From positions 1-26,390 of the forward strand of contig JBCCGE010000042.1 of the NCBI GenBank assembly GCA_039029455.1: a stretch of DNA of 26,390 nucleotides, given 5' to 3'. This document shows, piece by piece, positions 8,594-16,561 of this stretch. Numbering within the stretch: the stretch's first letter is position 1; every line of letters starts with the position of its first letter. A program made the translations under genes and the position numbers. The notes beneath the pieces were generated by a model that worked only from the letters and a program-made list of their open reading frames with translations, was not told the DNA's origin and did no database searches. The DNA is from JBCCGE01 sp039029455. GTDB taxonomy: Bacteria > Pseudomonadota > Gammaproteobacteria > Arenicellales > Poriferihabitantaceae.

Positions 8594-9340
8594 ATGTCAG
8601 TTATCGATCTGCAAATCACCGAGAATATTTCTACTGTCCGACTCTCCAATGGCGTAACCAATGCCATCAGTCCGCAGTTGTTACAGGAACTTGAGTCTGC
8701 ACTGTCAACAGTGGTTGATGAAAGTTGCGGTCTCGTTCTCGCAGGCGGAGAAAAATTCTTTTCGATAGGATTCGATTTACCCACATTGGTCGATATGAAC
8801 CGGGAATCGTTCAAACAATTCTGGGATCAGTTTAATCGTGTTTTCTTCCGTATTTACACTCTTCCGGTTCCCACCATATCAGCTCTCGAGGGTCATGCTG
8901 TTGCCGGTGGCGCAGTCCTGAGTCTTGCCACTGACTTCCGCATCGGCAGTCGCGGAAAAAAACAGTTTGGGCTTAACGAAATTAAACTCGGTATTCCCAT
9001 TCCATATTCGACTGACCTCGTACTGCGACAGATTGCCGGAGATCGAGTCGCAACCCAGTTGGCATTCAGCGGAGAATTTGTCCTGCAGGAAAACGCGGTT
9101 GCGCTGAATCTTCTCGACGATGTAGCTGATCCCGAAGAGACCTTAAGCAGCGCCCGCGAAAAGATGAATACGCTCGCTAAAAACTGCTCACCCGCGTTTG
9201 CAGCAATCAAGGCCTGTCGAACACAACCGATTATTCGTGAATACGAGACCTGGGTCGACGACAAAGACAAAGACTTCCTGGACATCTGGTTTGACCCCCG
9301 CGTGCAGGAAAAACTGAAGAAGGCAGCGGAGTCTTTTTAA
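8594..9340 (+). CDS. Enoyl-CoA hydratase/isomerase family protein
   Basis: This 248-residue crotonase-fold protein has the first oxyanion-hole segment GGEKFFSIGFDL and the second EGHAVAGGAVLSLATDFRI, followed by FGLNEIKLGI. Crotonases use two glutamates. The second (rat Glu164 equivalent) is kept in GLNEI, but the first (Glu144 equivalent) is Val in GGAVL. That pattern is more like Delta3,Delta2-enoyl-CoA isomerases or other crotonase-fold enzymes than true hydratases. The first Met (8594) follows a weak CGGA ribosome-binding site. A TATACT hexamer lies about 35 bases upstream but has no good -35 partner. It converges with tctA, seven bases away. The substrate is unknown. Confidence 0.9.
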   Translation: MSVIDLQITENISTVRLSNGVTNAISPQLLQELESALSTVVDESCGLVLAGGEKFFSIGFDLPTLVDMNRESFKQFWDQFNRVFFRIYTLPVPTISALEGHAVAGGAVLSLATDFRIGSRGKKQFGLNEIKLGIPIPYSTDLVLRQIAGDRVATQLAFSGEFVLQENAVALNLLDDVADPEETLSSAREKMNTLAKNCSPAFAAIKACRTQPIIREYETWVDDKDKDFLDIWFDPRVQEKLKKAAESF

Positions 9341-9347
9341 ACCGCTC

Positions 9348-10820
9348 TCAGGTTTTACGTCCTTTCCACCACGTAATGCAATGAACGACGATTACCAGAA
9401 CAATAAGACCGAAAATTACCGCTGCGATTGGACGGTCGACAAAGTCCAGAGGGGTTTTTACACGCGCCAGAGAAGATCGTAACTTCACTTCCATAATCCC
9501 ACCGAGAACCATACCAAGGACAATAGGCACTACCGGCAGCTGCAGTCGTTTTAACACTAAACCCAAGATACCGAATCCGGCGGCGATACCGCAGTCGGTG
9601 ATCGAATTTCGCAGTGAGTAGACACCGATGAAGCTCAGCGTCAGAATAATCGCACCCAAAAAGCGAGTCGGAATCCGCACCACGTGCAGAATGCCGTTGG
9701 TCGCGAACATCAAAAAGCCCACCACAATGATGTTCAAAAGCAACAGTGCGATGTAGAGCGCTACGACAAAGTCCATCTGATTCGCAAACAGCTGAGGTCC
9801 CGGGATCACGTTGTGAACATAAAACACTGACAGCATCATTGCCGTGAGTGCTTCACCGGGAATCCCGAGTGCCAGCAATGGAATCATAGCGGCGGCGGGA
9901 ACTGCATTGTTGGCCGCCTCCGATGCAATCAAACCCTCGGGCGCACCTTTGCCAAACTGTTCTGGCGATTTCGATGTTTTTTGCGCATAGGTGTAGGAAA
10001 GAAACTGTGCAGTGAATTCACCAACACCGGGAATCATTCCCATCACTACTCCGAACGATGATGAAACCCCGGCCACCCGCTTGTAACCGAACAATTCCCG
10101 CAATCCCGAAAACAAACCGCCGCGAATTTGAGCCGGTGCGGGTCGTTCATCAGGTTGAACCAGCAGAATAAATGCCTGCGAAAGCGCAAAAAGCCCCAAA
10201 ACAACCACAATCAGATCCACACCCGAGGTCAGCCATGTTTGACCAAAGGTAAAGCGCTGGGTGTACTTTATGGGTTCAAGACCCACTGTGTTCAGGAAGA
10301 TGCCAAAGCAGGCGAGCATCCCGGCCGAAAACACGCGTCCACGGTGAGCCAGAACAACCAGGATGATTCCAAGCAGCGCGGCCAGAAAGATCTCGCGGCT
10401 GCCAAAATGTGGCGCAACTTTTGCCAGAAGCTGAGACAAAAAAATCAGACACACAATCGAGAACACGCCCCCAAAGAAGGACGCAGAAAACGCCAGCGAC
10501 AGTGCCCTACTCGGGTTGCCGTCGCGCGCGATCGGATGACCGTCGTAGGTGGTCAGTGCATTGACAGCGGTTCCCGGGGTATTGATCAGGATCGCGGGAA
10601 TAGCGCCTCCATACATGGATGATCCATAAATTCCGAGCAGAACGGTGAGTCCCACAATTGGATCCAGGGAGAATGTCGCGGGCAACAAAATCGAAATAGC
10701 CACGGCCGCCCCCACACCAGGAATCGCCCCGATCATCACGCCCCCGACAGATCCGACAAAGAGCGCAACAACGACGTCCCATCGTGCCAGTATTTCCAGT
10801 GATGAAAACAGCAGGGACAT
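9348..10820 (-). CDS. tctA: Tripartite tricarboxylate transporter, large membrane subunit TctA
   Basis: This 490-residue polytopic membrane protein of the TctA family carries the family signatures near the N-terminus: GGVMIGAIPGVGAAVAISIL, then YGSSMYGGAIPAILINTPGT with TTYDGHP. A second related repeat around GMIPGVGEFTAQFLSYTYA reflects the internal duplication of the family. About a dozen hydrophobic spans are visible. TctA is the ion-coupled translocation subunit that works with the small subunit TctB and the periplasmic receptor TctC. It is the last gene of the minus-strand run dioxygenase-tctC-tctB-tctA, eight bases after tctB. Gene context suggests an aromatic or other organic acid rather than citrate, but this is inference. 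Confidence 0.94.
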   Translation of the reverse strand: MSLLFSSLEILARWDVVVALFVGSVGGVMIGAIPGVGAAVAISILLPATFSLDPIVGLTVLLGIYGSSMYGGAIPAILINTPGTAVNALTTYDGHPIARDGNPSRALSLAFSASFFGGVFSIVCLIFLSQLLAKVAPHFGSREIFLAALLGIILVVLAHRGRVFSAGMLACFGIFLNTVGLEPIKYTQRFTFGQTWLTSGVDLIVVVLGLFALSQAFILLVQPDERPAPAQIRGGLFSGLRELFGYKRVAGVSSSFGVVMGMIPGVGEFTAQFLSYTYAQKTSKSPEQFGKGAPEGLIASEAANNAVPAAAMIPLLALGIPGEALTAMMLSVFYVHNVIPGPQLFANQMDFVVALYIALLLLNIIVVGFLMFATNGILHVVRIPTRFLGAIILTLSFIGVYSLRNSITDCGIAAGFGILGLVLKRLQLPVVPIVLGMVLGGIMEVKLRSSLARVKTPLDFVDRPIAAVIFGLIVLVIVVHCITWWKGRKT

Positions 10821-10828
10821 TAGAGGTT

Positions 10829-11365
10829 CTAGAAGTTGAGTATGAAGAAGTTTCTTATTCCATCGGGCATAAACTCATACAACGCCCCACCTGGAATTTT
10901 GACTGAGAGGAACCCTTTAAATACGATCACAATCACAACCGCAATCAGAACGGACCATGCCAGCATCCTGGGCTCACGATAACCGAGCCGAAGAGTTAGC
11001 AACAACATGAAAATTATTGACGACGGCAAATAGCCGAGAAACGGAACCGCCCAGACATACAGCAAAAACCATCCGGCATACTCGAGTGAGCGCAACCAGA
11101 AAGTAAGTTCCTCAAGTCGACCCTGTGTTCGCAATGAGGCCAGAGAGGTGGTCAGATGCAGTAGTGAAAACAGGGTCATACCCAGCACACCAACACCTGG
11201 CCAGAACGCCGGCTGGCTCAATAGTCTGGCGCCCTTTATCCATTTAGTCTGATCGCCGATCTGCGATAAAAGAAACACCGAGAACAGCAGAAATGCCAGC
11301 GCAAACACCAGATCACCGGGGCACCTCTGACGGCTGAAAAACGATTTGATTACGGTCTCAGACAT
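10829..11365 (-). CDS. tctB: Tripartite tricarboxylate transporter, small membrane subunit TctB
   Basis: This 178-residue protein has four hydrophobic helices (about 17-35, 50-70, 90-125 split by a short loop, and 130-155), the usual size and topology of TctB. TctB subunits diverge strongly in sequence, so the assignment rests on topology and on the position between tctC (76 bases upstream) and tctA (8 bases downstream). It is expected to sit in the inner membrane with TctA and form the transporter with the periplasmic receptor. A perfect inverted repeat in the gap upstream may set its expression below that of tctC. Confidence 0.87.
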   Translation of the reverse strand: MSETVIKSFFSRQRCPGDLVFALAFLLFSVFLLSQIGDQTKWIKGARLLSQPAFWPGVGVLGMTLFSLLHLTTSLASLRTQGRLEELTFWLRSLEYAGWFLLYVWAVPFLGYLPSSIIFMLLLTLRLGYREPRMLAWSVLIAVVIVIVFKGFLSVKIPGGALYEFMPDGIRNFFILNF

Positions 11366-11391
11366 TTAACACACCTGAGTATCGGGGCCGA

Positions 11392-11424
11392 CTGAGCGAT
11401 CATCGTATGCTTGTGATCGCTCAG
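11392..11424 (-). promoter_or_regulatory. 11-bp perfect stem-loop between tctC and tctB
   Basis: CTGAGCGATCA (11392-11402) and TGATCGCTCAG (11414-11424) are exact reverse complements separated by an 11-base loop. The stem starts 17 bases after the tctC stop codon and ends 26 bases before the tctB start. No T-run follows on the minus strand, so it is less likely a full terminator than a processing or stability hairpin. Such hairpins often let the receptor gene be expressed in excess over the membrane subunits. Confidence 0.55.
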
Positions 11425-11441
11425 CCCTGGAAGTCATGACA

Positions 11442-12374
11442 CTATTCGAGAATCTTACCCAGTCTTCCCAAAGCCTCAAGATCACTCTCGATCTGAGCCT
11501 GAGCGGCTGCCGCATCCTGCCAGTAAATCAGCGCGCCTGTCTCTTCCGCCAGTTTTTTCGCGGCGTCAGACAGCGCAACCTTTTTCGCCACAGCGATTAT
11601 TTTCTCGCGCGCGTCTGCCGGCGTGTCCTTGTGGACAAAGAGACCGTTCCAAAGTGCGATATTCAGATCGGGGTCAACCTCGGCAACGGTCGGCACCTCC
11701 GGAGTCAGTGAAATTCTCTCTCCCCCAACAGACGCCAGAACTTTCACATCGTCCAGACACGGCAGGATTAGCTGAAGCGTGGTGTTGATGACGTCGACAT
11801 CTCCCGAGGCCAGAGTATTGCAGTCAAGAGCGTCAAACGCGGCGTCTGACGCGTAACTGAATCCCATTTGTTTGGCGAGCGCCAGCGTTACCCGGGTGGG
11901 GATCAGCGGCGCACCGAAGTGACCCAGCGCAACATCATTGCCTTTGGCGTGCTCGGCGAGACCCTGAATATCGTCATACGGTGCATTCTGACCGGCGGCG
12001 ATTACAAACGGATAAGTCAGAAAATTACCAAGCGGTTCAAACGGATTCGGGCTCAACTCGGGGATACCGATATTAGGTCCAATCGTTGGCACCGCAATAA
12101 TGAATGAGCCAACCGTGTAGCCATCGGAGGGTGCATTAGCGACTTCAACCGCACCCGGGAAAGGTCCACCGCCGCCGCCAGGCTTATTAACGACAGCTGC
12201 AGCGACTCCGTAGGTCGCCTGAAACTCGTCGGCGATCATTCGTGTCAGTACGTCTTCGAGGTCACCGGGAGGCCACGGCACGACGAAGCTTACCGGTTTT
12301 TCGGGGTATTCCGCTTGTGCTGCAGGCACAAAACCGATCAGGCTGCAAAGCGCGGTTAACAGAATTTTTTTCAT
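11442..12374 (-). CDS. tctC: Tripartite tricarboxylate transporter substrate-binding protein (TctC/Bug family)
   Basis: This 310-residue periplasmic solute receptor starts at the ATG at 12374. It has GGAGG four bases upstream and is followed by a textbook signal peptide (MKKILLTALCSLIGFVPAAQA, cleaved before EYPEKPV). An in-frame ATG at 12506 lies within the dioxygenase gene and would put 44 residues ahead of the signal peptide, so it is rejected. The mature protein keeps the TctC/Bug layout: KPVSFVVPWPPGDLEDVLTR near the N-terminus, VVNKPGGGGG, then the DGYTVGS segment. The ligand loop is PPGDLED, where many Bug proteins have APGGxxD, so the pocket may be more acidic. It is followed by tctB and tctA and preceded, 64 bases away, by an extradiol dioxygenase gene. 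Its ligand is unknown. Confidence 0.93.
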   Translation of the reverse strand: MKKILLTALCSLIGFVPAAQAEYPEKPVSFVVPWPPGDLEDVLTRMIADEFQATYGVAAAVVNKPGGGGGPFPGAVEVANAPSDGYTVGSFIIAVPTIGPNIGIPELSPNPFEPLGNFLTYPFVIAAGQNAPYDDIQGLAEHAKGNDVALGHFGAPLIPTRVTLALAKQMGFSYASDAAFDALDCNTLASGDVDVINTTLQLILPCLDDVKVLASVGGERISLTPEVPTVAEVDPDLNIALWNGLFVHKDTPADAREKIIAVAKKVALSDAAKKLAEETGALIYWQDAAAAQAQIESDLEALGRLGKILE

Positions 12375-12438
12375 GATTCCTCCAGAGGATGTTCGCTTGT
12401 GTTCTGTGTTTCTATTACTGTTATCTCTATAAATGGAA

Positions 12439-13317
12439 CTACGTGCTGCACCACCCCGATACCGGTCGATCAAACCAGACGTGAACCTGACCGGTACCGG
12501 TTGCATTTTCGTAATTGCTGAAAAGTCTGCCTTTTGCGGTACAGGCTTCTCCTCCCAGCGCGCCGATCATCATCATATAGTGCCCGAACTTTCCCTCGGG
12601 CCCATGAGAACGATAAGCATCCATGTTTTCAATGACGGACTTGTGGTCGCCCGCCTGCCACCAGTCGAGCCGCTGCTCATCTGCTGCTCTGGCCTCAGGT
12701 GTCAGAATGTGTTCAGGGTTGGAATTTTCATGTTCCGTGAGTTCATCCAGCGGCCAGAAACGATGACTCAAACCACCGCTGGCAAGTAGCACAACACGCT
12801 GGTCAGATTCTTTTATGGCGTCTGCGACGCCCCGCCCGACAGCGAGAAAATTGTGGTCCTGAGCAGTCTGGCAGACGCCGATACTCAACCATGACTCGCC
12901 TCGATTAAGAAAGTGGCCCACATTGACGGTTGAATAATGTATTGGAAGACAGGGGTCTTCAGAGGCATGACACCGAACTCCGGCATTTTCAACGCTTTGG
13001 GCGATAGATTTTGCCAGTGTCGGATCACCTTTCAAGTCATACGGTACCTGACTCATACCCCGCGGTAATTCTTCAGACGTGTACAGTCCCTTGCGCCGAT
13101 CATGAGCAGTTACAACGAACTCCACTGTAGTAAACCAGTGGGTATCAAATACCACTACTGCATCAGGTGCTAATGAGTCCAGAACTTCAGTGCGCAACCG
13201 CTCGAGTCCTGGCACCAGGCTGATCTCGTTGCCGTCATTGATTTCGAATCGAAGTTCCCGCGGGAACATGATGGTAGGTGCATGAGAGACGAATCCGGCA
13301 CCAACAATTTCTCCCAT
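12439..13317 (-). CDS. Class III extradiol ring-cleavage dioxygenase, HpcB-like (3,4-dihydroxyphenylacetate 2,3-dioxygenase type)
   Basis: From ATG 13317 the product is 292 residues, close to the roughly 283 of E. coli HpcB, and begins MGEIVGAGFVSHAPT like family members. The metal ligands line up with the LigB/HpcB family: His12 (FVSHAP), His60 (VVFDTHWF) and Glu241 (GPEGKFGHYMM). Other conserved blocks are GLYTSEELP, LASGGLSHRF and TGTGQV. Such enzymes use non-haem Fe(II) to open catechols next to the hydroxyls. An in-frame ATG at 13416 exists, but the extra 33 residues match nothing I recall in the family and would cover the promoter of the divergent gene. It heads the tctCBA run and faces a semialdehyde dehydrogenase. 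The exact catechol substrate is uncertain. Confidence 0.87.
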   Translation of the reverse strand: MGEIVGAGFVSHAPTIMFPRELRFEINDGNEISLVPGLERLRTEVLDSLAPDAVVVFDTHWFTTVEFVVTAHDRRKGLYTSEELPRGMSQVPYDLKGDPTLAKSIAQSVENAGVRCHASEDPCLPIHYSTVNVGHFLNRGESWLSIGVCQTAQDHNFLAVGRGVADAIKESDQRVVLLASGGLSHRFWPLDELTEHENSNPEHILTPEARAADEQRLDWWQAGDHKSVIENMDAYRSHGPEGKFGHYMMMIGALGGEACTAKGRLFSNYENATGTGQVHVWFDRPVSGWCST

Positions 13318-13351
13318 AAGCTGACTCGTCTGGATTGCGCGAACGCGTGTG

Positions 13352-13379
13352 TTGACAATAGGTCTGATCAGCTTATCAT
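13352..13379 (+). promoter_or_regulatory. Sigma70-type promoter for the aldehyde dehydrogenase/sulfatase genes
   Basis: A perfect -35 TTGACA (13352-13357), a 16-base spacer and a -10 TATCAT (13374-13379, five of six matches) face the dehydrogenase gene, predicting a start of transcription near 13386 and a leader of about 64 bases. An 8-bp palindrome CTGATCAG (13364-13371) sits inside the spacer and could be part of an operator. It lies in the 132-base divergent gap in front of the dioxygenase gene. Confidence 0.55.
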
Positions 13380-13449
13380 CGGCATAAATCGTTTGCAACC
13401 AAACAAGTTTTGTCATCGCCGCAGATTCCCGAAACCAGAGTTGAATGAC

Positions 13450-14919
13450 ATGTCCGACAGCACACACCGAATAGACATCCAGGGCGTATCGCTATCCCCA
13501 CATCATTTCATCGGCGGCGAGCGCGTAGCGTCCGAACGGTCATTTGAAGTTCGATCGCCGATGGACTGGACGTTAAAACTGGCTGATGTGTCCCGAGGCG
13601 ATGCCTCAACGGCCGCTGCAGCCGTCAGCTCAGCGGTTGATGGATTCAAAGCATGGTCAGGTATGACGTCGTCCGCACGCAATGAGGTGCTGTTCAGACT
13701 GGCGGATCTGATCGACGAGAATGCCGAGGGCATCGCCGCCATAGAGTGCCTGGACATGGCAATGCTGCACGAGAGCCTGCGCCTGCGGCTGGTACCCCGA
13801 GGCGCCCTCAACTTTCGAAACTACGCAGAACTCATAGCCAACCATGAAGAACGGCGCTGGTCTTCAAAGGGAACACAGAATACAGTGATTAGAGATCCGG
13901 CCGGACCTGCCGTTATTATTACACCTTGGAATGCACCGTTCATGCTGTCCACGTGGAAACTTGCGCCGGCACTGGCGGCGGGGAATTCCGTCATTCTCAA
14001 GCCCGCAGAGTGGTCTCCCCTGTCAGCAAGTCTGCTCGCAGATCTGATTAATGCGGCGGGCTTTCCGCCAGGCGCCTTCAACGTGGTACAGGGATTCGGT
14101 TCGGAATTGGGCGCAGCGCTGGTTTCCGATCCACGAGTGAGGCGCATCTCGTTTACCGGCTCGCCGGAGACCGCCCGAGTTATCGGTATTGAAGCAGCAA
14201 AGAATATTGTGCCATTCACAGCAGAGCTGGGTGGAAAAGGTCCGCTTGTTGTATTCGCAGACGCCGATATCGATGCTGCGGCAAAAAAGGCTTCAGCCCA
14301 GTTCGAGGACTCCGGGCAGGTCTGCCTTGCAGGAACACGCCTGCTTGTGGAGGCATCAGTCCGTGAGCAGTTTTTAGAGCGACTGCTTCACTACACTGAC
14401 CAGCATATATATGGAGACAGTCGCGACGCTTCCACTACATTGAGCGCAGCAATTCACCCCACCCATCTCGAGCGTATAGAGGGTTTCGTCGAACGTGCAC
14501 GCAGTAATGGTGACACCATACTGCTTGGTGGAGAACGGTTTGAACCGGACAAGCTGTGGTACAGGCCCACACTGATCGAACCCCGATCAAACGAGTCAGA
14601 AATTGTTCAGAAAGAAATTTTTGGCCCGGTCTTAACCTTGCAGACATTTGCTTCGGAGCAGGAGGCTATCACTCTCGCAAACAGCACGGATTACGGTCTA
14701 TCAGGTATTGTCTACACCGGTGACGCCTCCAGAGCCGAGCGTATGGGTCGCAGCATCCGCGCCGGCACCGTATGGGTTAATACGTTTTTGATCCGAGACC
14801 TTACCGCACCATTTGGCGGCTACGGCATTAGCGGAATCGGTCGCGAGGGCGGTGACTACGCGCTGGATTTCCACAGCGATCTAAAGACCCTGCAAATTCT
14901 TGAGGGTTCTGTCCGCTAG
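13450..14919 (+). CDS. NAD(P)-dependent aldehyde dehydrogenase, HpaE/hydroxymuconic-semialdehyde dehydrogenase-like
   Basis: From ATG 13450 (MSDSTHRID) the product is 489 residues, a normal aldehyde dehydrogenase length; an in-frame ATG at 13282 would run into the divergent dioxygenase gene. Catalytic residues are present: Asn in TPWNAPFM, Glu259 in AELGGKGP and Cys292 in SGQVCLAGTR. The C-terminal block NTFLIRDLTAPFGGYGISG resembles the RDL-PFGG block of HpaE and other 2-hydroxymuconic-semialdehyde dehydrogenases, which oxidise the ring-opened product of extradiol dioxygenases. The gene is divergent from an HpcB-like dioxygenase, which supports that role. A sulfatase gene follows after 11 bases, probably in the same transcript. 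Aldehyde dehydrogenase function is certain; the substrate is inferred. Confidence 0.88.
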   Translation: MSDSTHRIDIQGVSLSPHHFIGGERVASERSFEVRSPMDWTLKLADVSRGDASTAAAAVSSAVDGFKAWSGMTSSARNEVLFRLADLIDENAEGIAAIECLDMAMLHESLRLRLVPRGALNFRNYAELIANHEERRWSSKGTQNTVIRDPAGPAVIITPWNAPFMLSTWKLAPALAAGNSVILKPAEWSPLSASLLADLINAAGFPPGAFNVVQGFGSELGAALVSDPRVRRISFTGSPETARVIGIEAAKNIVPFTAELGGKGPLVVFADADIDAAAKKASAQFEDSGQVCLAGTRLLVEASVREQFLERLLHYTDQHIYGDSRDASTTLSAAIHPTHLERIEGFVERARSNGDTILLGGERFEPDKLWYRPTLIEPRSNESEIVQKEIFGPVLTLQTFASEQEAITLANSTDYGLSGIVYTGDASRAERMGRSIRAGTVWVNTFLIRDLTAPFGGYGISGIGREGGDYALDFHSDLKTLQILEGSVR

Positions 14920-14930
14920 AATTGTCTGCT

Positions 14931-16511
14931 ATGACAAAGCGAAAAAATATACTGTTTATCATGTGTGATCAGCTCCGTCAGGACTATCTGTCCTGTTACG
15001 GTCACCGCACCCTGCACACCCCGAACATTGATGCACTTGCGGCACTGGGCGTTCGGTTTGATAACGCCTACTGCCAGTCTCCTCTGTGCGCCCCTTCTCG
15101 AGCCAGCTTCTATTCGGGACGTTATCAGGCCAATCACGGCATCATGGGAAACGACGACGCCATACAACTCGGCGAGAAGCTGATCGCAGATTATCTGAAT
15201 CCGCTTGGCTACCGAACCGCTGTGGTCGGAAAAACCCATGCACGTCGAAGCCCGGAGGACATGCGTGCGGTAGGGATCGATCCTGAATCTGAATTTGCCC
15301 GCACTGCAGCCAGTGGTGGATTTGAACCATTTGAATGGCACGAAGGACTCTGCCCGGATCTGTTCCTGTCCGAGGACCACGGTTACAGCAATTACCTGAG
15401 AGAAATCGGCTATGCCGACACCAATCCCTGGGATACAAGGGCGAACAGTGGCGTCGACAAAGATGGCAAGCTGCATTCAGGCTGGGCGCTGCGGAGTTCA
15501 GCGTACCCGGCTGCCATTGAGGAAAAACACTCTGAAACTGCCTATACCACGCGACGGGCCATCGATTTTATTCGCGACACACCCGACCGTCCCTGGTGTC
15601 TGCATCTGAGCTATATCAAACCTCATTGGCCGGTGATTGCGCCCGAACCCTACTTCAGCATGTTCAGCAAGGACGACGTGCAGCCGGCGATCGACCCGAA
15701 TGGCCTAAGCAGTTCAGATCATCCCGTTATAGAATGTTTTAGAAAGCTCGAATACAGTGAATCGTACGCTCGCCAGGATGTGCGTGATGTCGTGATTCCG
15801 GCCTACATGGCGCTGATCAAGCAGATCGATGACCATGTTGGAAATCTGATCAACTACCTGCAAAAAGAAAACCTGCTTGATAGCACGATGATCGTTCTTA
15901 CAGCAGATCACGGCGACTACCTTGGCGACTATGCTCTTGGGGAGAAAGATCTGTTTCACGATGTCTCCGCAAAGATCCCTATGATAGTGGTAGACCCGGA
16001 TCGCTATGCTGACGTTACCCGTGGTACCACGCGCACCGAGTTTGTTGAATCTGTTGATATTGTTCCGACGTTTGTCGAATACGCCGGTGGAACCGTCGCT
16101 CGCGAACGTATCGAGGGACAGTCCCTGACACACATTCTGCGCTCGCCGGAAACACCGGATGGCTGGCGCACATTCGCGGTATCTGAAACCGACTATTCGG
16201 AGCGCGGCGCTCGCGCACTGCTCGATCTCGAACCCAACCATTGCCGCGCCACCATGATTCGTTCAGACAAATGGAAATACGTGCACTACGTCGGGTTTCC
16301 TGAACAGCTCTTTGACATGGAGAACGACCCCAATGAGCTCAACGACCTCGGCATAAACTCAGAGTACGAAAGTGTGCGCGCGGAAATGCGTAACTATCTT
16401 CTCAACTGGCGGCTGGCACTCAAGTCCAGAGTCGGTCTCGACGCGGATGTCCTCGAGGGTTTTGGTCCGGAGCAGGATGAACGCAACGGCATCATCATTG
16501 GCCGCTGGTGA
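14931..16511 (+). CDS. Type I sulfatase (alkaline phosphatase superfamily; choline-sulfatase/arylsulfatase/PMH-like)
   Basis: This 526-residue sulfatase starts at ATG 14931; an in-frame TTG at 14922 adds only three residues. The start NILFIMCDQLRQD supplies the first metal site. LCAPSRASFYSGR carries the CxPSR motif, with Cys53 to be converted to formylglycine, and LTADHGDYLGD gives further metal ligands. KPHWP in the middle and the C-terminal KYVHY..PEQLFDMENDPNE block are typical of the family and also resemble phosphonate monoester hydrolases. There is no signal peptide, so it is cytoplasmic. It follows the semialdehyde dehydrogenase by 11 bases, suggesting it removes a sulfate (or similar ester) from an imported substrate before ring cleavage. 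A formylglycine-generating enzyme is not in the window. The substrate is unknown. Confidence 0.9.
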   Translation: MTKRKNILFIMCDQLRQDYLSCYGHRTLHTPNIDALAALGVRFDNAYCQSPLCAPSRASFYSGRYQANHGIMGNDDAIQLGEKLIADYLNPLGYRTAVVGKTHARRSPEDMRAVGIDPESEFARTAASGGFEPFEWHEGLCPDLFLSEDHGYSNYLREIGYADTNPWDTRANSGVDKDGKLHSGWALRSSAYPAAIEEKHSETAYTTRRAIDFIRDTPDRPWCLHLSYIKPHWPVIAPEPYFSMFSKDDVQPAIDPNGLSSSDHPVIECFRKLEYSESYARQDVRDVVIPAYMALIKQIDDHVGNLINYLQKENLLDSTMIVLTADHGDYLGDYALGEKDLFHDVSAKIPMIVVDPDRYADVTRGTTRTEFVESVDIVPTFVEYAGGTVARERIEGQSLTHILRSPETPDGWRTFAVSETDYSERGARALLDLEPNHCRATMIRSDKWKYVHYVGFPEQLFDMENDPNELNDLGINSEYESVRAEMRNYLLNWRLALKSRVGLDADVLEGFGPEQDERNGIIIGRW

Positions 16512-16520
16512 GTTAAATCG

Positions 16521-16548
16521 AGCCTGTTCTTCCATCACAGGCTGTTTT
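16521..16548 (+). terminator. Rho-independent terminator after the sulfatase gene
   Basis: AGCCTG (16521-16526) pairs with CAGGCT (16538-16543) across an 11-base loop and is followed by GTTTT. It starts ten bases after the sulfatase stop, in the 50-base gap before the convergent glutathione transferase gene. The stem is short, so termination may be partial. Confidence 0.5.
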
Positions 16549-16561
16549 AGTAAGATGTCTT

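Noticed and set aside
10128..10622. 164-codon plus-strand open frame
   Set aside because: Antisense to tctA; basic low-complexity product (Lys/Arg/Gln rich) typical of a shadow frame.
15714..16241. 175-codon minus-strand open frame
   Set aside because: Antisense to the sulfatase gene, which has intact catalytic motifs across this stretch.
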